NCBI RefSeq assembly: GCF_014645655.1
Contig: NZ_BMMD01000001.1
Location: forward strand, 308,720 to 372,719
DNA: 64,000 bases
Reading direction: 5' to 3'
Source of the DNA: Agromyces bauzanensis
GTDB taxonomy: Bacteria > Actinomycetota > Actinomycetes > Actinomycetales > Microbacteriaceae
Part shown: in pieces, positions 49,184 to 58,843 of the stretch
How positions within the stretch are numbered: position 1 is the stretch's first letter
Layout of the letters: every line of letters begins with the position of its first letter
Translations under genes and position numbers: made by a program
The notes under the pieces: generated by a model
The model's input: only the letters and a program-made list of their open reading frames with translations
What the model was told of the DNA's origin: nothing
Databases searched by the model: none

Positions 49184-50884
49184 TCAGTCGGGCTGCGCGG
49201 CCGCGACGACCAGCCCTGGCTCGAGCGTGACGACACGGTCCACGAGTCCTTCGGGCGCGCCGGTGTGCGCGATGAGCACGACCGTGCGCCCGCCCGCGGC
49301 GGCGAGGAGGTCGCGGAGCAGCGCGTCCGCACGATCGGCATCGACGTTGGCCGTGGGTTCATCGAGCACCAGCACGGGGAAATCGGCGAGCATGGCCCGG
49401 GCGAGGGCGATGCGCTGGGCTTGCCCGCCCGACACGAGCGCACCGCGTTCGCCCACGCGGGCGCCGAGCCCACCGCGCGCCTCGAGCCAGTCGCGCAGGC
49501 CGACCCGGCCCAGCACATCGAGCAGCTCGTCGTCGGTCGCCGTATCGCGCGCGAACAGCAGGTTCTGCCGCACATCCTCATCGAACAGCCACGGACGCTG
49601 CTCCACGAGGCCGACCAGCCGCCGTACGTCGCGGGGGTCGAGCGTCGACGCCTCGACGCCGCCGAGACGATAGGAGCCCTCGTAGTCGAGGAAGCGCACG
49701 AGCACGTGCGCGAGGGTTGTCTTCCCGGCGCCCGATCCGCCGCGCACGAGCACGCGCTCCCCCGGCGCGAGATCGAGGTCGAGCCCGGCGAGCACGGCGG
49801 GCGGCGCCTCGGCGTGCTCGTCGAGCCTCGGCCAGTGGGCACGGATGCCCCGAAGGGTGATCGCGGGTGTCGGGCTCGCGTCCGGCGGGTCCGCCGGCGT
49901 CGCGGGCACGCGCGGGATCCCGTCGGGGATCGCGAACGGCACCGCGTGCGCGACGCGCTCCGCGCTCGACCGCGCGAGGCGGAGGGCGCTCGCCGCGAGC
50001 GGCAGCGCCGCCGCGACCTCGGCGATCGCCAGCGGCACGAGGCAGAGCACCGCGAACGTCGGTCCGTCGATGCGTCCGGCCTCGAGCAGCGGGGCGGACG
50101 CCGCGAGGCTCGCGGCCACGGCGAAGCCGCCGACCGCGGTCATGGCGGCGGATGCCGCGCCCGTCGCCGCGGCCCGGGCCCGCGTCGCACGCGCGAGCCG
50201 GGTGCCGATCACCTCGATCGATCGGCGCCCCGCTGCGGCCGCGTCGAAGGCCACGAGCACGTCGAGTGCCTGGACGTGCTCGACGACCGCCGCCTGGAGC
50301 TGGCCGCGCAGCGGCGCGAGCGTGCGCTCAGCGCGGACGGCCGCCCACCGTTGCACGAGCAGCGTGCCGCCGACGCCGGCGACGAGGCATCCGAACACCG
50401 CCGTTGCCGAGGCCGGCGCGAGCAGCGCGACGCCCGCGACCGAGAGCGCCAGCACGATGAGCGCGCTCACGACCGGCTGCACGACCCGGAGCGGCACGTT
50501 CTGCAGCTCGTCGACGTCACCGACGAAGCGCGCGAGCAGGTCGCCGCGCCGGCTCGCGGCGAGCCCGTCCGGCGCGACCGGCAGCATCCTCTCGAATACC
50601 CCGGCCCGGATCTCGGCGAGTTGCCGGAAGGACCCGTCGTGGCCCGACAGGCGTTCGAGGTAGCGGAAGACGGCCCGCCCGAGCGCGAACGCCCGAACCC
50701 CGACGATGCCGAGCGAGAGATAGAGCACCGGCGGCTGCTCCGCGGCACGCGCGATGAGCCAGGCCGAGCATGCGAGCAGCGCCACGCTCGAGCCGCCAGA
50801 GGCGATGCCGGCGAGCACTGCGGGCAGGAGGCGGCAGAACCTCGGAACGGCTCGTCGCAGCATGGCGCGGGTGCGATCAGGCAT
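49184..50884 (-). CDS. cydC: CydC, half of the CydDC ABC exporter
   Basis: A 566-residue ABC half-transporter with six membrane helices in the first 300 residues and a C-terminal ATPase (Walker A GGSGAGKTT, signature LVSGGQAQR, Walker B VLVLDEPTANVD). CydDC supports cytochrome bd assembly by exporting reductant or binding heme. ATG 50884 overlaps the cydD stop by 8 nt. The ATPase is complete with switch HTG instead of the usual HR/HD, worth noting as CydC is often the less conserved half. Confidence 0.9.
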   Translation of the reverse strand: MPDRTRAMLRRAVPRFCRLLPAVLAGIASGGSSVALLACSAWLIARAAEQPPVLYLSLGIVGVRAFALGRAVFRYLERLSGHDGSFRQLAEIRAGVFERMLPVAPDGLAASRRGDLLARFVGDVDELQNVPLRVVQPVVSALIVLALSVAGVALLAPASATAVFGCLVAGVGGTLLVQRWAAVRAERTLAPLRGQLQAAVVEHVQALDVLVAFDAAAAGRRSIEVIGTRLARATRARAAATGAASAAMTAVGGFAVAASLAASAPLLEAGRIDGPTFAVLCLVPLAIAEVAAALPLAASALRLARSSAERVAHAVPFAIPDGIPRVPATPADPPDASPTPAITLRGIRAHWPRLDEHAEAPPAVLAGLDLDLAPGERVLVRGGSGAGKTTLAHVLVRFLDYEGSYRLGGVEASTLDPRDVRRLVGLVEQRPWLFDEDVRQNLLFARDTATDDELLDVLGRVGLRDWLEARGGLGARVGERGALVSGGQAQRIALARAMLADFPVLVLDEPTANVDADRADALLRDLLAAAGGRTVVLIAHTGAPEGLVDRVVTLEPGLVVAAAQPD

Positions 50885-52508
50885 GCACCGCCGCCAGGTC
50901 GTGGATGGCGTCGGCGGACCCGACGAGCACCGAACGATGCGTGGCCACGAGGATGGCACGACCCTCTGCGGCGAGCTCACGCAACCCACGGCCGAGGTCC
51001 GCCTCGCGTTCTGGGTCGAGTGCCGAGGTCGGCTCGTCGAGCAGCAGCAGGCGGCCGTCGCGGGCGAGCAGTCGATGGATCGCCCGGGCCGTCGCGACTC
51101 GCTGGGCCTGCCCGCCCGAGAGGCCGGCACCGCCGGGACCGAGGCGGTGACCGGGCTCGAGCTCCACGCCTGCAAGGCGCAGCGCCCTCCCGAGGAGCTC
51201 GGGCGCGGCCGACTCGTCGCCGAGCCGCACGTTCTCCGCGATCGATCCGGCGAGGAGCGTGGGCGTCTGGCCCGCCCAGGCGATCGCCGACCGGTCGCCG
51301 CGCGCGAGCGGCCTCCCGTCGAGGAGGATGTCGCCCTCCGCGGCCTCGAGGCCGAGGATCGCCGCGAACAGGCTCGACTTGCCAGAGCCGCTCTCGCCCG
51401 TGACCGCGGTGACCCGGCCGGCCCGCGCCTCGAGGTCGACGCCGTCGAGCACGACGCGGTCGCCGCGCCGCACGCGCGCGTCGACCAGCTGCAGACCGGA
51501 CCCGTCGCCACGGGTTGCCGGGCCGACCGCGGGCACCGCGCCGGTCTCCGCTCCCGGTGCCGCGGCATCCAGCAGGTCGAACGCGTCGGTCGAGGCCGTC
51601 ACGCCCGCCGCCGAGGAATGGAAGGCAGCCCCGACGTTCCGCAGTGGCAGGAACACCTCGGGCGCAAGCACCAGGACGAAGAGACCGGGCGCGAGCGTCA
51701 GGTCGCCCGAGACGAGTCGTAGGCCGATCGAGACCGCGACGAGCGCGACCGACAGGCTGGCGGCGAACTCGAGCGCGAACCCCGAGAGGAACGTGATGCG
51801 CAGCACCTTCATGGTGCGCGAGCGGTACTCGTCGGTGACGGCGCGGATGCGGCCGACCTGTCGCTCGGCACGTCCGAATACCATGAGCGTCGACAGCCCA
51901 CCGACGACCTCGAGGAAGCCCCTCGAGAGCGTCGCGAGGCTGTCCCACTGTCGGCGCTGCACTGCGCCCGTCGCGAGGCCGATGAGCGCCATGAACACCG
52001 GGATGAGCGGCAGCACGATCACGAGCACGAGACCCGAGAGCGGGTCGGCGATCCACGCGGCCGCGATGAGGATCGGCGTGGCGACGACGCTGAGAACGAG
52101 CTGCGGCAGGTACATGCCGAAGTAGTCGTCGAGGGCGTCGAGACCCGGCCCGAGGAGCGTCGCGATGCGCGCCGTCTGGAAGCCGGGGACGCCAGTGGGT
52201 CGCGCCTCGAGCGCCTCGAGAAGCTCGGCGCGCAGTTCGGCCTTCACGCGCAGTGCGCCCGCGGAGCCGGCGAGGTCCCACAGCCAGGCCGCGATGGCCC
52301 GAACGGATGCCGCGACCACGAGCACGACGAGGAGCGACCACGCCTGCGACATCCGCTCGCCGTCGATGAGCCCGACGACGAGCGAGGCGAGCGCCCACGC
52401 GAACGCGAGCACGGCGGCGGCCTGCACGAGCGCGAGCGCGCCGCCCGCGAGGAGGAACCAGCGGGCGGCGCGGGAGCGTCGGACGAGTCGCGGATCGAGG
52501 GGCTTCAC
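50877..52508 (-). CDS. cydD: CydD, half of the CydDC ABC exporter
   Basis: A 543-residue ABC half-transporter with an ABC_membrane domain in the first 300 residues and an ATPase with Walker A GESGSGKSS, signature GLSGGQAQR, Walker B LLLLDEPTSALD and switch THR. The start is GTG 52508 (VKPLDPRLVRRSR), 2 bases after the cydB stop. It pairs with CydC and is needed for the bd oxidase encoded upstream. Confidence 0.92.
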   Translation of the reverse strand: MKPLDPRLVRRSRAARWFLLAGGALALVQAAAVLAFAWALASLVVGLIDGERMSQAWSLLVVLVVAASVRAIAAWLWDLAGSAGALRVKAELRAELLEALEARPTGVPGFQTARIATLLGPGLDALDDYFGMYLPQLVLSVVATPILIAAAWIADPLSGLVLVIVLPLIPVFMALIGLATGAVQRRQWDSLATLSRGFLEVVGGLSTLMVFGRAERQVGRIRAVTDEYRSRTMKVLRITFLSGFALEFAASLSVALVAVSIGLRLVSGDLTLAPGLFVLVLAPEVFLPLRNVGAAFHSSAAGVTASTDAFDLLDAAAPGAETGAVPAVGPATRGDGSGLQLVDARVRRGDRVVLDGVDLEARAGRVTAVTGESGSGKSSLFAAILGLEAAEGDILLDGRPLARGDRSAIAWAGQTPTLLAGSIAENVRLGDESAAPELLGRALRLAGVELEPGHRLGPGGAGLSGGQAQRVATARAIHRLLARDGRLLLLDEPTSALDPEREADLGRGLRELAAEGRAILVATHRSVLVGSADAIHDLAAVHA

Positions 52509-52510
52509 GA

Positions 52511-53518
52511 TCAGTGCGCGGCGACGGCCTCGATCGAGGCCCGGGTGACGCGCTTTCGGAAGATCCAGTACGTCCAGCCCTGGTAGGCCAGTACGAGCGG
52601 CATGGAGATCAGCGCCACCCAGCTCATGACCGTGAGCGTGTACCCGGAGCTCGACGCATTCGCGATCGTGAGGCTGTTCGCCGGGTCGTTCGACGCCGGC
52701 ATCACGTCGGGGAAGAGCGCCGCGAAGAGCGCAGCCACGGTCGTGGCCACCGTGATCGCGAGGAACGTGAACGCCGTTCCCTCGGCGCCGCGCGCGTTCG
52801 CGAGCCACGCGCCGATGAGCGAGAGGGCGGCGATCGCGGCGAGGATCCAGAACCAGAGCGTGCCCGACGCGAACCCGGTCCACACGAGGAAGCTGGCGGC
52901 CGCGACGATCGTGGCGATGCCCGACCGTGCGGCGAGGCGGCGCGCACGCCCGCGCAGGTCGCCGTCGGTCTTCAACGACACGAACACGACGCCGTGGGTG
53001 AAGAACAGCAGGAGCGTCGTAAGGCCGCCGAGCAGCGCGTACGGGTTCAGCAGGTCGAAGAGGGTGCCGGTGTAGTTGTGGTTCTCGTCGAGCGGCACGC
53101 CCTGCACGATGTTCGCGAATGCGACGCCCCAGAGGAGCGCCGGCACCGCCGAGCCGACGATGATCATGAGGTCGAATCGGCGCTTCCACTGCGCCTCGGG
53201 CCGCTGGTGCCGGTATTCGAAGGAGACCCCGCGCGCGATGAGCGCGAGCAGGATGAGCAGCAACGGCAGGTAGAACCCCGAGAACAGCGTCGCGTACCAC
53301 TCGGGGAACGCCGCGAAAAGCGACGCCCCCGCCACGATCACCCAGGTCTCGTTGAGGTCCCAGACTGGGCCGATCGTGTTGATGATGACGCGCCGATCGG
53401 TGTCGTCGCGACCGAGGAACGGCAGCGACATCCCGACGCCGAAGTCGAAGCCGTCGAGCACGAAGTAGCCGACGAAGAGGAAGGCGACGATCCAGAACCA
53501 GAGCACCGACAGATCCAT
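52511..53518 (-). CDS. cydB: Cytochrome bd ubiquinol/menaquinol oxidase subunit II
   Basis: The 335-residue subunit has about nine membrane helices. LDGFDFGVGMSLPFL and PVWDLNETWVI, with the conserved W and acidic residues near the heme-b595/d site, and YWIFRKRV at the end identify it. Together with CydA it forms the high-affinity oxygen-reducing oxidase. It lies 12 nt downstream of cydA and upstream of cydDC. Confidence 0.95.
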   Translation of the reverse strand: MDLSVLWFWIVAFLFVGYFVLDGFDFGVGMSLPFLGRDDTDRRVIINTIGPVWDLNETWVIVAGASLFAAFPEWYATLFSGFYLPLLLILLALIARGVSFEYRHQRPEAQWKRRFDLMIIVGSAVPALLWGVAFANIVQGVPLDENHNYTGTLFDLLNPYALLGGLTTLLLFFTHGVVFVSLKTDGDLRGRARRLAARSGIATIVAAASFLVWTGFASGTLWFWILAAIAALSLIGAWLANARGAEGTAFTFLAITVATTVAALFAALFPDVMPASNDPANSLTIANASSSGYTLTVMSWVALISMPLVLAYQGWTYWIFRKRVTRASIEAVAAH

Positions 53519-53530
53519 GTGCGTTTCCTC

Positions 53531-54943
53531 CTAGTACACCGTGGTGGCGGGTTCGACCCGGCCGGTCTCGGGATCGGGCTCGCCGATGTCGGGCGGACCC
53601 TTCTTGATCGCGCGGATCACGAGTCGCACCTCGACCACCGCGAGGGCGCCGTACACGAGCGTGAACGCGATGAGCGAGATGAGCACGTCGAGGCCGGTCA
53701 CGTTCGGCGAGACCGCCGACGCTGTCGGCAGCAGGCTGAAGACGATCCAGGGTTGGCGGCCCATCTCGGTGAAGATCCAGCCGACGCTCATGGCGAGCAT
53801 CGAGAGCGGGAAGCTCCAGATCGCGACCTTCCACACCCACTGCTGCCGCGGCATCCGGCCCTTGCGGGTGAGCCACAGGCCGACGACCGCAATGAGCACA
53901 TGCAGGAGCCCGAGGCCGATCATCCAGCGGAACGACCAGTAGGTCACCCAGATGATGGGCGCGTAATCGCCCGGTCCGAACAGCTCGGTGTACTGCGCCT
54001 GCAGGTCGTTGATGCCCTCGACGCAGCCGTCGAGCGTGTGGGTGGAGAGGAACGACAGCAGGTACGGCACGCGGATCGAGAACAGCTCGGTGCTGCCGTC
54101 GGGCGTGCCGAGCGTGAACAGCGAGAACGAGGCATCAGCGCCGCAGACCGTGTCGTACGTGGCCTCGGCGGCGGCCATCTTCATGGGCTGCGTGGCCACC
54201 ATTGCGAGGCTCAGCTGGTCGCCGAACAGGGTGGTCAGGATGCCTGCGCCCACCATGGTCCAGAGCCCGAACTTCAGGGCGGGCCGCATGGTGTCGAGAT
54301 GCTGGTTGCGAGCGAGGTGCCACGCCGCCGCGCTGATGATGAGGCCCGCCGCGACCATGAAGCTCGCCGCGATCGTGTGCGGGAACGCCGCGAGCACGAC
54401 CCGGTTGGTGAGCACCTCCCAGATGTCGACGAGTTCGGCGCGGCCCTTCTCGGCGCTCAGCTCATAGCCCACCGGATTCTGCATGAACGCGTTCGCGGCG
54501 AGGATGAAGTACGCGGACGCGATCGTGCCGACCGTCGTCGCCCAGATGGTAGCCAGGTGGAGTCCACGCGGCAGCTTGTCCCATCCGAAGATCCAGAGCC
54601 CGATGAAGGTCGCCTCGAAGAAGAAGGCGAGGAGCCCCTCCATCGCGAGCGGCGCCCCGAAGACGTCGCCGACGAAGCGGGAGTACTCCGACCAGTTCAT
54701 GCCGAACTGGAACTCCTGCACGATGCCCGTGACGACGCCCATCGCGAAGTTGATGAGGAAGATGGTGCCGAAGAAGCGGGTGATGCGCAGGTACTCGCTC
54801 TTGCCGGTGCGGTACCACGCGGTCTGGAAGACCGCCGTGACGGTGGCGAGGCCGATGGTCAGCGGCACGAAAAGGAAATGGTAGACGGTCGTGATGCCGA
54901 ACTGCCATCTGGCGAGGAGCAACGGGTCGAGCAGTTCGTTCAC
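53531..54943 (-). CDS. cydA: Cytochrome bd oxidase subunit I
   Basis: The 470-residue subunit binds hemes b558, b595 and d. It has the N-terminal ARWQFGITTVYHFLFVPLTIG with a heme-ligand H, the GRQPW quinol-site motif in TEMGRQPWIVF, and a short Q-loop consistent with its length. The start is GTG 54943 because AAAGGG precedes it by 6 nt; an in-frame GTG at 54958 is less likely. It is the first gene of cydABDC, divergent from the blaI-like gene. Confidence 0.96.
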   Translation of the reverse strand: MNELLDPLLLARWQFGITTVYHFLFVPLTIGLATVTAVFQTAWYRTGKSEYLRITRFFGTIFLINFAMGVVTGIVQEFQFGMNWSEYSRFVGDVFGAPLAMEGLLAFFFEATFIGLWIFGWDKLPRGLHLATIWATTVGTIASAYFILAANAFMQNPVGYELSAEKGRAELVDIWEVLTNRVVLAAFPHTIAASFMVAAGLIISAAAWHLARNQHLDTMRPALKFGLWTMVGAGILTTLFGDQLSLAMVATQPMKMAAAEATYDTVCGADASFSLFTLGTPDGSTELFSIRVPYLLSFLSTHTLDGCVEGINDLQAQYTELFGPGDYAPIIWVTYWSFRWMIGLGLLHVLIAVVGLWLTRKGRMPRQQWVWKVAIWSFPLSMLAMSVGWIFTEMGRQPWIVFSLLPTASAVSPNVTGLDVLISLIAFTLVYGALAVVEVRLVIRAIKKGPPDIGEPDPETGRVEPATTVY

Positions 54944-54983
54944 GGAGGTCCCTTTCACGAGGTGGTGAGGTTCCCGATGATTC

Positions 54984-55000
54984 TTCTACAGAGCGTAGAA
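54984..55000. promoter_or_regulatory. Putative BlaI-type operator between cydA and the regulator gene
   Basis: A perfect palindrome TTCTAC-N5-GTAGAA lies in the 87-bp divergent gap, 41 bp from cydA and 31 bp from the regulator ATG. BlaI/MecI operators contain TAC(A)...(T)GTA half-sites of this kind. Its position would allow control of both transcription units. Confidence 0.65.
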
Positions 55001-55030
55001 CATTCAGGGTCGCGACGGTAGTCTGGTGGC

Positions 55031-55402
55031 ATGGCGAGTCTCGGCGAACTCGAGCGCTCCGTCATGGAGATGCTCTGGACGAACGACGCAGCGCTCACGG
55101 CGAACGAGCTGCGCGACACCCTCGCCGTGCGCGACGGCTCCGGCCGCGTGGTGGCGACGACCACCATGCTCACGGTGCTCTCCCGCCTCGAGCGCAAGGG
55201 CTTCGTCTCCCGGTCGCGCGTCATGCGTCCGCATCGGTACCGCGCACTCCTCAGCCGCGAGGAGCACACCGCCGAGCTCATGCACGAGGTCCTCGACCAG
55301 TCGACCGACCGCGCCGCCGCCCTCGCGCGCTTCGTCGGCACGGTGAGCGAGGGCGAGGCGAACACGCTGCGGCGACTCCTCGACGAGCTCGCGCACCACT
55401 GA
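55031..55402 (+). CDS. BlaI/MecI/CopY-family transcriptional regulator
   Basis: The 123-residue winged-helix repressor has GELERSVMEMLW at the N-terminus, the recognition region TTTMLTVLSRLERKGFVSRSRV and a helical C-terminal dimerisation region. Family members are inactivated when a partner M56 protease triggers their cleavage. It overlaps no gene; the M56 protease starts 2 nt downstream. The repressor probably binds the palindrome between itself and cydA. Confidence 0.92.
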   Translation: MASLGELERSVMEMLWTNDAALTANELRDTLAVRDGSGRVVATTTMLTVLSRLERKGFVSRSRVMRPHRYRALLSREEHTAELMHEVLDQSTDRAAALARFVGTVSEGEANTLRRLLDELAHH

Positions 55403-55404
55403 GC

Positions 55405-56379
55405 GTGTTCCTCGTCGCCGGCGTCCTCGGCGCCCTCGCGCTCGCGCTGGCCTGGCCGGTGCCGGTACTGCTCTCGCGAGCGGCGTGGCCATCCCGGGCG
55501 CCGGCGGTCGCGCTCGCCCTCTGGCAGGCCATCGCGCTGGCGGGCGGCCTGTCGATGATCGGATGCCTCCTCGCGTTCGGTTCGGCGGCCGCCGGCTCGT
55601 TTCCCGCCGCCGTCGCCCAGCTCGCACCCGCGCTCCTCGACGGGCCCGTCCCGTCCGCCTTCGGCGCCCTGGAGATCGCGGCGCTCGCGCTCGCGGGCGC
55701 CGTCGCGCTCCTGCTGATTCTCAATCTCGCATTCACGGCCGTGCGCGCCGAGCGCGAGCGGCGCAAGCAGCACCAGCTCGTCGACGTGCTGAGCCACCCG
55801 TTGCCGGATGACCCGCGCACGCGCGTGCTCGCGCACCCGGCGCTGCTCGCCTACTGCGTCCCCGGCATCCGCACCACCACCGTGCTCACCGACGGCCTCA
55901 TCGAGGTGCTCGACCGCGACGAGCTCGCCGCCGTCATCGCGCACGAACGCACGCACCTCGGACAGCTGCACCACCTCGTGCGCCTCGCATTCCGCGCTTG
56001 GCACAGCGCGATCCCCTGGTTCCCGATCGCGAATCGCGCCGAGCGCTCGGTCGTCACGCTCACCGAGATGCTCGCCGACGACGGCGCCCGCCGCCTCGTC
56101 GGAACCGATGCGCTCCGCGGTGCGCTCGAGCGGGTCGGCAACGCCGGCGAGTCGGGATCCTTTCCCGACGCCACGCCCGGCGCGAGCCCCGACGCGGCCA
56201 TGCTCGCGGCCCGGCTGGTGCGCTTGGAACGCCTCGATCGCCTCGACGCCTCGACGGGTGACCGGGGTGCTGCTCAGGACCTACCCCGCGGACTGCCGGG
56301 CCTCGTGCTCGCGACATCCGTCGGGCTCGTCGCCATCTCCCTGACGGGGTACGCCGCCATCCTCGGAATCGTCCCCTAG
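55405..56379 (+). CDS. M56-family (BlaR1/MecR1-like) membrane metallopeptidase
   Basis: The 324-residue protein has about four membrane helices (1-25, 35-60, 90-112, 295-320) and a cytoplasmic or membrane-associated zinc protease domain with H180-E-R-T-H184 and the downstream LTEMLADDGARR acidic ligand. There is no penicillin-binding sensor domain, so its signal is not a beta-lactam as in BlaR1. It is the expected partner of the BlaI-type repressor. Confidence 0.9.
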   Translation: MFLVAGVLGALALALAWPVPVLLSRAAWPSRAPAVALALWQAIALAGGLSMIGCLLAFGSAAAGSFPAAVAQLAPALLDGPVPSAFGALEIAALALAGAVALLLILNLAFTAVRAERERRKQHQLVDVLSHPLPDDPRTRVLAHPALLAYCVPGIRTTTVLTDGLIEVLDRDELAAVIAHERTHLGQLHHLVRLAFRAWHSAIPWFPIANRAERSVVTLTEMLADDGARRLVGTDALRGALERVGNAGESGSFPDATPGASPDAAMLAARLVRLERLDRLDASTGDRGAAQDLPRGLPGLVLATSVGLVAISLTGYAAILGIVP

Positions 56380-56418
56380 TCCGAGGTCGCGGCTCGGTGC
56401 TGCCGATACGCTCGAACG

Positions 56419-57183
56419 GTGAACGAGCTCCTCGACGGGATCCTCGACACGGTGCAATCCGTGGACCCGGTCGCACGCACGCTGCTCGCCGGGCTCGGGA
56501 TCATGCTCGAGACCTCGGCGCTGATCGGTCTCGTCGTGCCCGGCGACACCATCGTGCTCGTCGCCTCCACCGCGGTCGAAGGCGTCGGCCAGTACCTCGC
56601 ACTCGCGTTCACCGTCATCGCCGGCGCGCTCGTCGGGGAGAGCATCGGCTTCGGGCTGGGGAGATGGTTCGGCCCGCACGTCCAGCACTCGCGGCCCGGC
56701 CGCAGACTGGGCGAGGAGAACTGGGCCCGGGCACAGCGCTACCTCGACCGGAGGGGCGGGCCCGCGGTCTTCATCTCGCGGTTCCTGCCGGTGCTGCACT
56801 CCCTGATCCCGCTCACCGTCGGGATGAGCACGATGCGGTACCGCAGGTTCATCGCCTGGACGCTGCCCGCGTGCGTCATCTGGGCCTTCGCGTACGTCAC
56901 CGTCGGGTCGCTCGCGGCCGGCAGCTACCGACAACTCAGCCGAGAGCTGCATTGGGCGGGCTACGTGTTCGTCGCCGTCATCGTGCTGTTCCTCGTCGTG
57001 GTGTGGGGCGTCAAGAAGGCCCTGGTCCGTTCCGAGGCCCGGCACATGGCGACGATCGAGGAATCCGCGGTGCCGCCGGTCGGGCCCGACGGCGTGGTGC
57101 GCTCGGTGGAGATCGTCCAAATCGACGACGAGAGGCCGGACGCCCAAGCGCCCGACCCCTCGGATCCTCGCCCGAAGCGCTAG
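56419..57183 (+). CDS. DedA-family membrane protein
   Basis: The 254-residue protein has the DedA/SNARE-associated fold: ETSALIGLVVPGDTIVLVAS, GESIGFGLGRWFG, then the signature FISRFLPVLHSLIPLTVGMSTMRYRRF with catalytic-type R and D/E residues, and C-terminal helices ending about residue 205. DedA proteins are lipid flippases (undecaprenyl phosphate or phospholipids). A 50-residue acidic Pro-rich tail follows. The stop overlaps the convergent proX-like stop by 4 nt. Confidence 0.92.
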   Translation: MNELLDGILDTVQSVDPVARTLLAGLGIMLETSALIGLVVPGDTIVLVASTAVEGVGQYLALAFTVIAGALVGESIGFGLGRWFGPHVQHSRPGRRLGEENWARAQRYLDRRGGPAVFISRFLPVLHSLIPLTVGMSTMRYRRFIAWTLPACVIWAFAYVTVGSLAAGSYRQLSRELHWAGYVFVAVIVLFLVVVWGVKKALVRSEARHMATIEESAVPPVGPDGVVRSVEIVQIDDERPDAQAPDPSDPRPKR

Positions 57184-58103
57184 AAGAGCGACTTCTCGGC
57201 GAGCCAGTCGGCCGCGATCTGGTCGGCCGACTGCTGCTCGTTCACGCTCAACGCGTTGAGCGCGACGAGGTCTTCGGCCGTGAGTGCCGCGCTCACCGTG
57301 TTGATGATCTCGGCCATCTCGTCGGTGACCTTCTCGCTCACGAGCGGCACGACGTGCGAGGCGAGGAAGAGCCCCTCGGGGTCCTCGAGCGTCACGAGGT
57401 CGTTCGCGGCGATGTTCGGGTCCGCGCTGTAGATGTTGACCATCTGCACCTGGTCGTCGACGAGGGCCTTGAGCGTCAGCGGGCCGCCGCTGTCCTCGAT
57501 CGGCGTGAACGCCACATCGACGCCGTAGACCGATGCGAGCCCCTCCGGTCCGTACGGCCGCGTGGCGAGCTCGGAGTTGCCGCCGAGAGTGATCGGCGTC
57601 GCGACGTCCTTCAGGTCGGCCAGGCTCGTCACGCCGTTCTCCTCGGAGAACGTCTTCGTCACGTTGTACGAGTCCTGGTCGGTCGCGGGCGACTGGTCGA
57701 GCACGCGCAGCCCGTCGGGCAACGAGGTCTCGAGCTCGGCGTACACGTCGTCGCTGGTCGTGGCCTCGGTGTCGGGCACGTAGTACTGGAGGAGATTGCC
57801 GGTGTACTCGGGGAACACGTCGATCGCACCGTCCTCGATCTCGGGGATGTAGACCTCGCGCTGGCCGATCCGGAACTGGCGATCGACCGTGTAGCCGTTC
57901 TCCTCGAGCGCCTGCGCGTAGATCTCGGCGATGATCTCGTTCGAGTAGTAGTCCTGCGAGCCCACGACGATCGTCTCCGAGGAGCCGCCGCCGCCCGATC
58001 CGCCGTCCAGCGGATCACCCGATGCACACCCTGCCAGGGCCACTGTCGCCCCGACCGCGACCGCTGCCAGGGCAACGAGCCCGCCTCTTCCTGCTGTGAT
58101 CAT
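57180..58103 (-). CDS. Osmoprotectant ABC transporter substrate-binding lipoprotein (OpuCC/ProX-like)
   Basis: A 307-residue lipoprotein with lipobox LAGC (C26). The mature protein has the OpuAC/QAT fold: IVVGSQDYYSNEIIAEIYAQALEENGY, FPEYTGNLLQYY, SKTFSEE-type loop and TLEDPEGLFLASHVVPLV. It binds glycine betaine, choline or a related compound. It is last in the operon, following its permease by 23 nt. Confidence 0.92.
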   Translation of the reverse strand: MITAGRGGLVALAAVAVGATVALAGCASGDPLDGGSGGGGSSETIVVGSQDYYSNEIIAEIYAQALEENGYTVDRQFRIGQREVYIPEIEDGAIDVFPEYTGNLLQYYVPDTEATTSDDVYAELETSLPDGLRVLDQSPATDQDSYNVTKTFSEENGVTSLADLKDVATPITLGGNSELATRPYGPEGLASVYGVDVAFTPIEDSGGPLTLKALVDDQVQMVNIYSADPNIAANDLVTLEDPEGLFLASHVVPLVSEKVTDEMAEIINTVSAALTAEDLVALNALSVNEQQSADQIAADWLAEKSLF

Positions 58104-58126
58104 TCCTGATTCCCTTCGATGATGGG

Positions 58127-58843
58127 TTACCCCACGGCCGCCCGCGGCCGGGCCGGCCGGGAGCGGAGTTCGGTGAAGCGCGTGGCCCGCACGCCGGCGG
58201 GCACCACCAGTCGTTGCGTGAGCGCGAACGCGCCGTCGACGACGAGCGCGAGCACGATCACCAGGATGGAACCGCCGAGCATCTCGGCGTAGTCCCGGGT
58301 CTTCAGACCCGAGAAGATGAAACGGCCGAGGCCGAAGTCCGCGACATACGCGGCGAGGGTCGCGGTGGCGATGATCTGCAGTGTGGCCGACCGGATTCCG
58401 CCGACGATGATCGGCAGGCCGAGCGGGACCTCGACCTTGCCGACGATCTGCCGCTCGTTCATGCCCATCGCCCGCGCCGCGTCGACGATGCGGCGGTCGA
58501 TGGATTCGATGCCGGCGTACGCGCCGGCGAGGAGCGGCGGGATCGCAAGGATGACGAGGGCGGGGATCGGCGCCCGCAGGCCGATGCCGAGCCAGAGGGC
58601 GAACAACGAGAGCACGCCCAGCGTCGGAAGCGCCCGGAGCGCACCCGACACGGTGACGGCCGCCTCGCGGCCGCGCCCGGTGTGCCCGACGAGGACCCCG
58701 ACGGGCAGCGCGATCGCCGCGGCGATGAGGAGGATGACCGCCGAGATCCACAGATGCTCCCAGAGGCGCTGCGGGATGCCGCCGACGCCCTCCCAGTTCG
58801 TCGGGTCGAGGATCCAGGCGATTGCGTCGAGCACGAGGTTCAT
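58127..58843 (-). CDS. Osmoprotectant ABC transporter permease (OpuCD/OpuCB-like), 1
   Basis: A 238-residue permease with six helices and the BPD_transp_1 loop ALRALPTLGVLSLFALWLG, plus RRIVDAARAMGMNERQIVGKVEVPLGLPII as the coupling segment. ATG 58843 overlaps the preceding permease stop by 4 nt. It forms a heterodimer with the other permease. Confidence 0.92.
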   Translation of the reverse strand: MNLVLDAIAWILDPTNWEGVGGIPQRLWEHLWISAVILLIAAAIALPVGVLVGHTGRGREAAVTVSGALRALPTLGVLSLFALWLGIGLRAPIPALVILAIPPLLAGAYAGIESIDRRIVDAARAMGMNERQIVGKVEVPLGLPIIVGGIRSATLQIIATATLAAYVADFGLGRFIFSGLKTRDYAEMLGGSILVIVLALVVDGAFALTQRLVVPAGVRATRFTELRSRPARPRAAVG

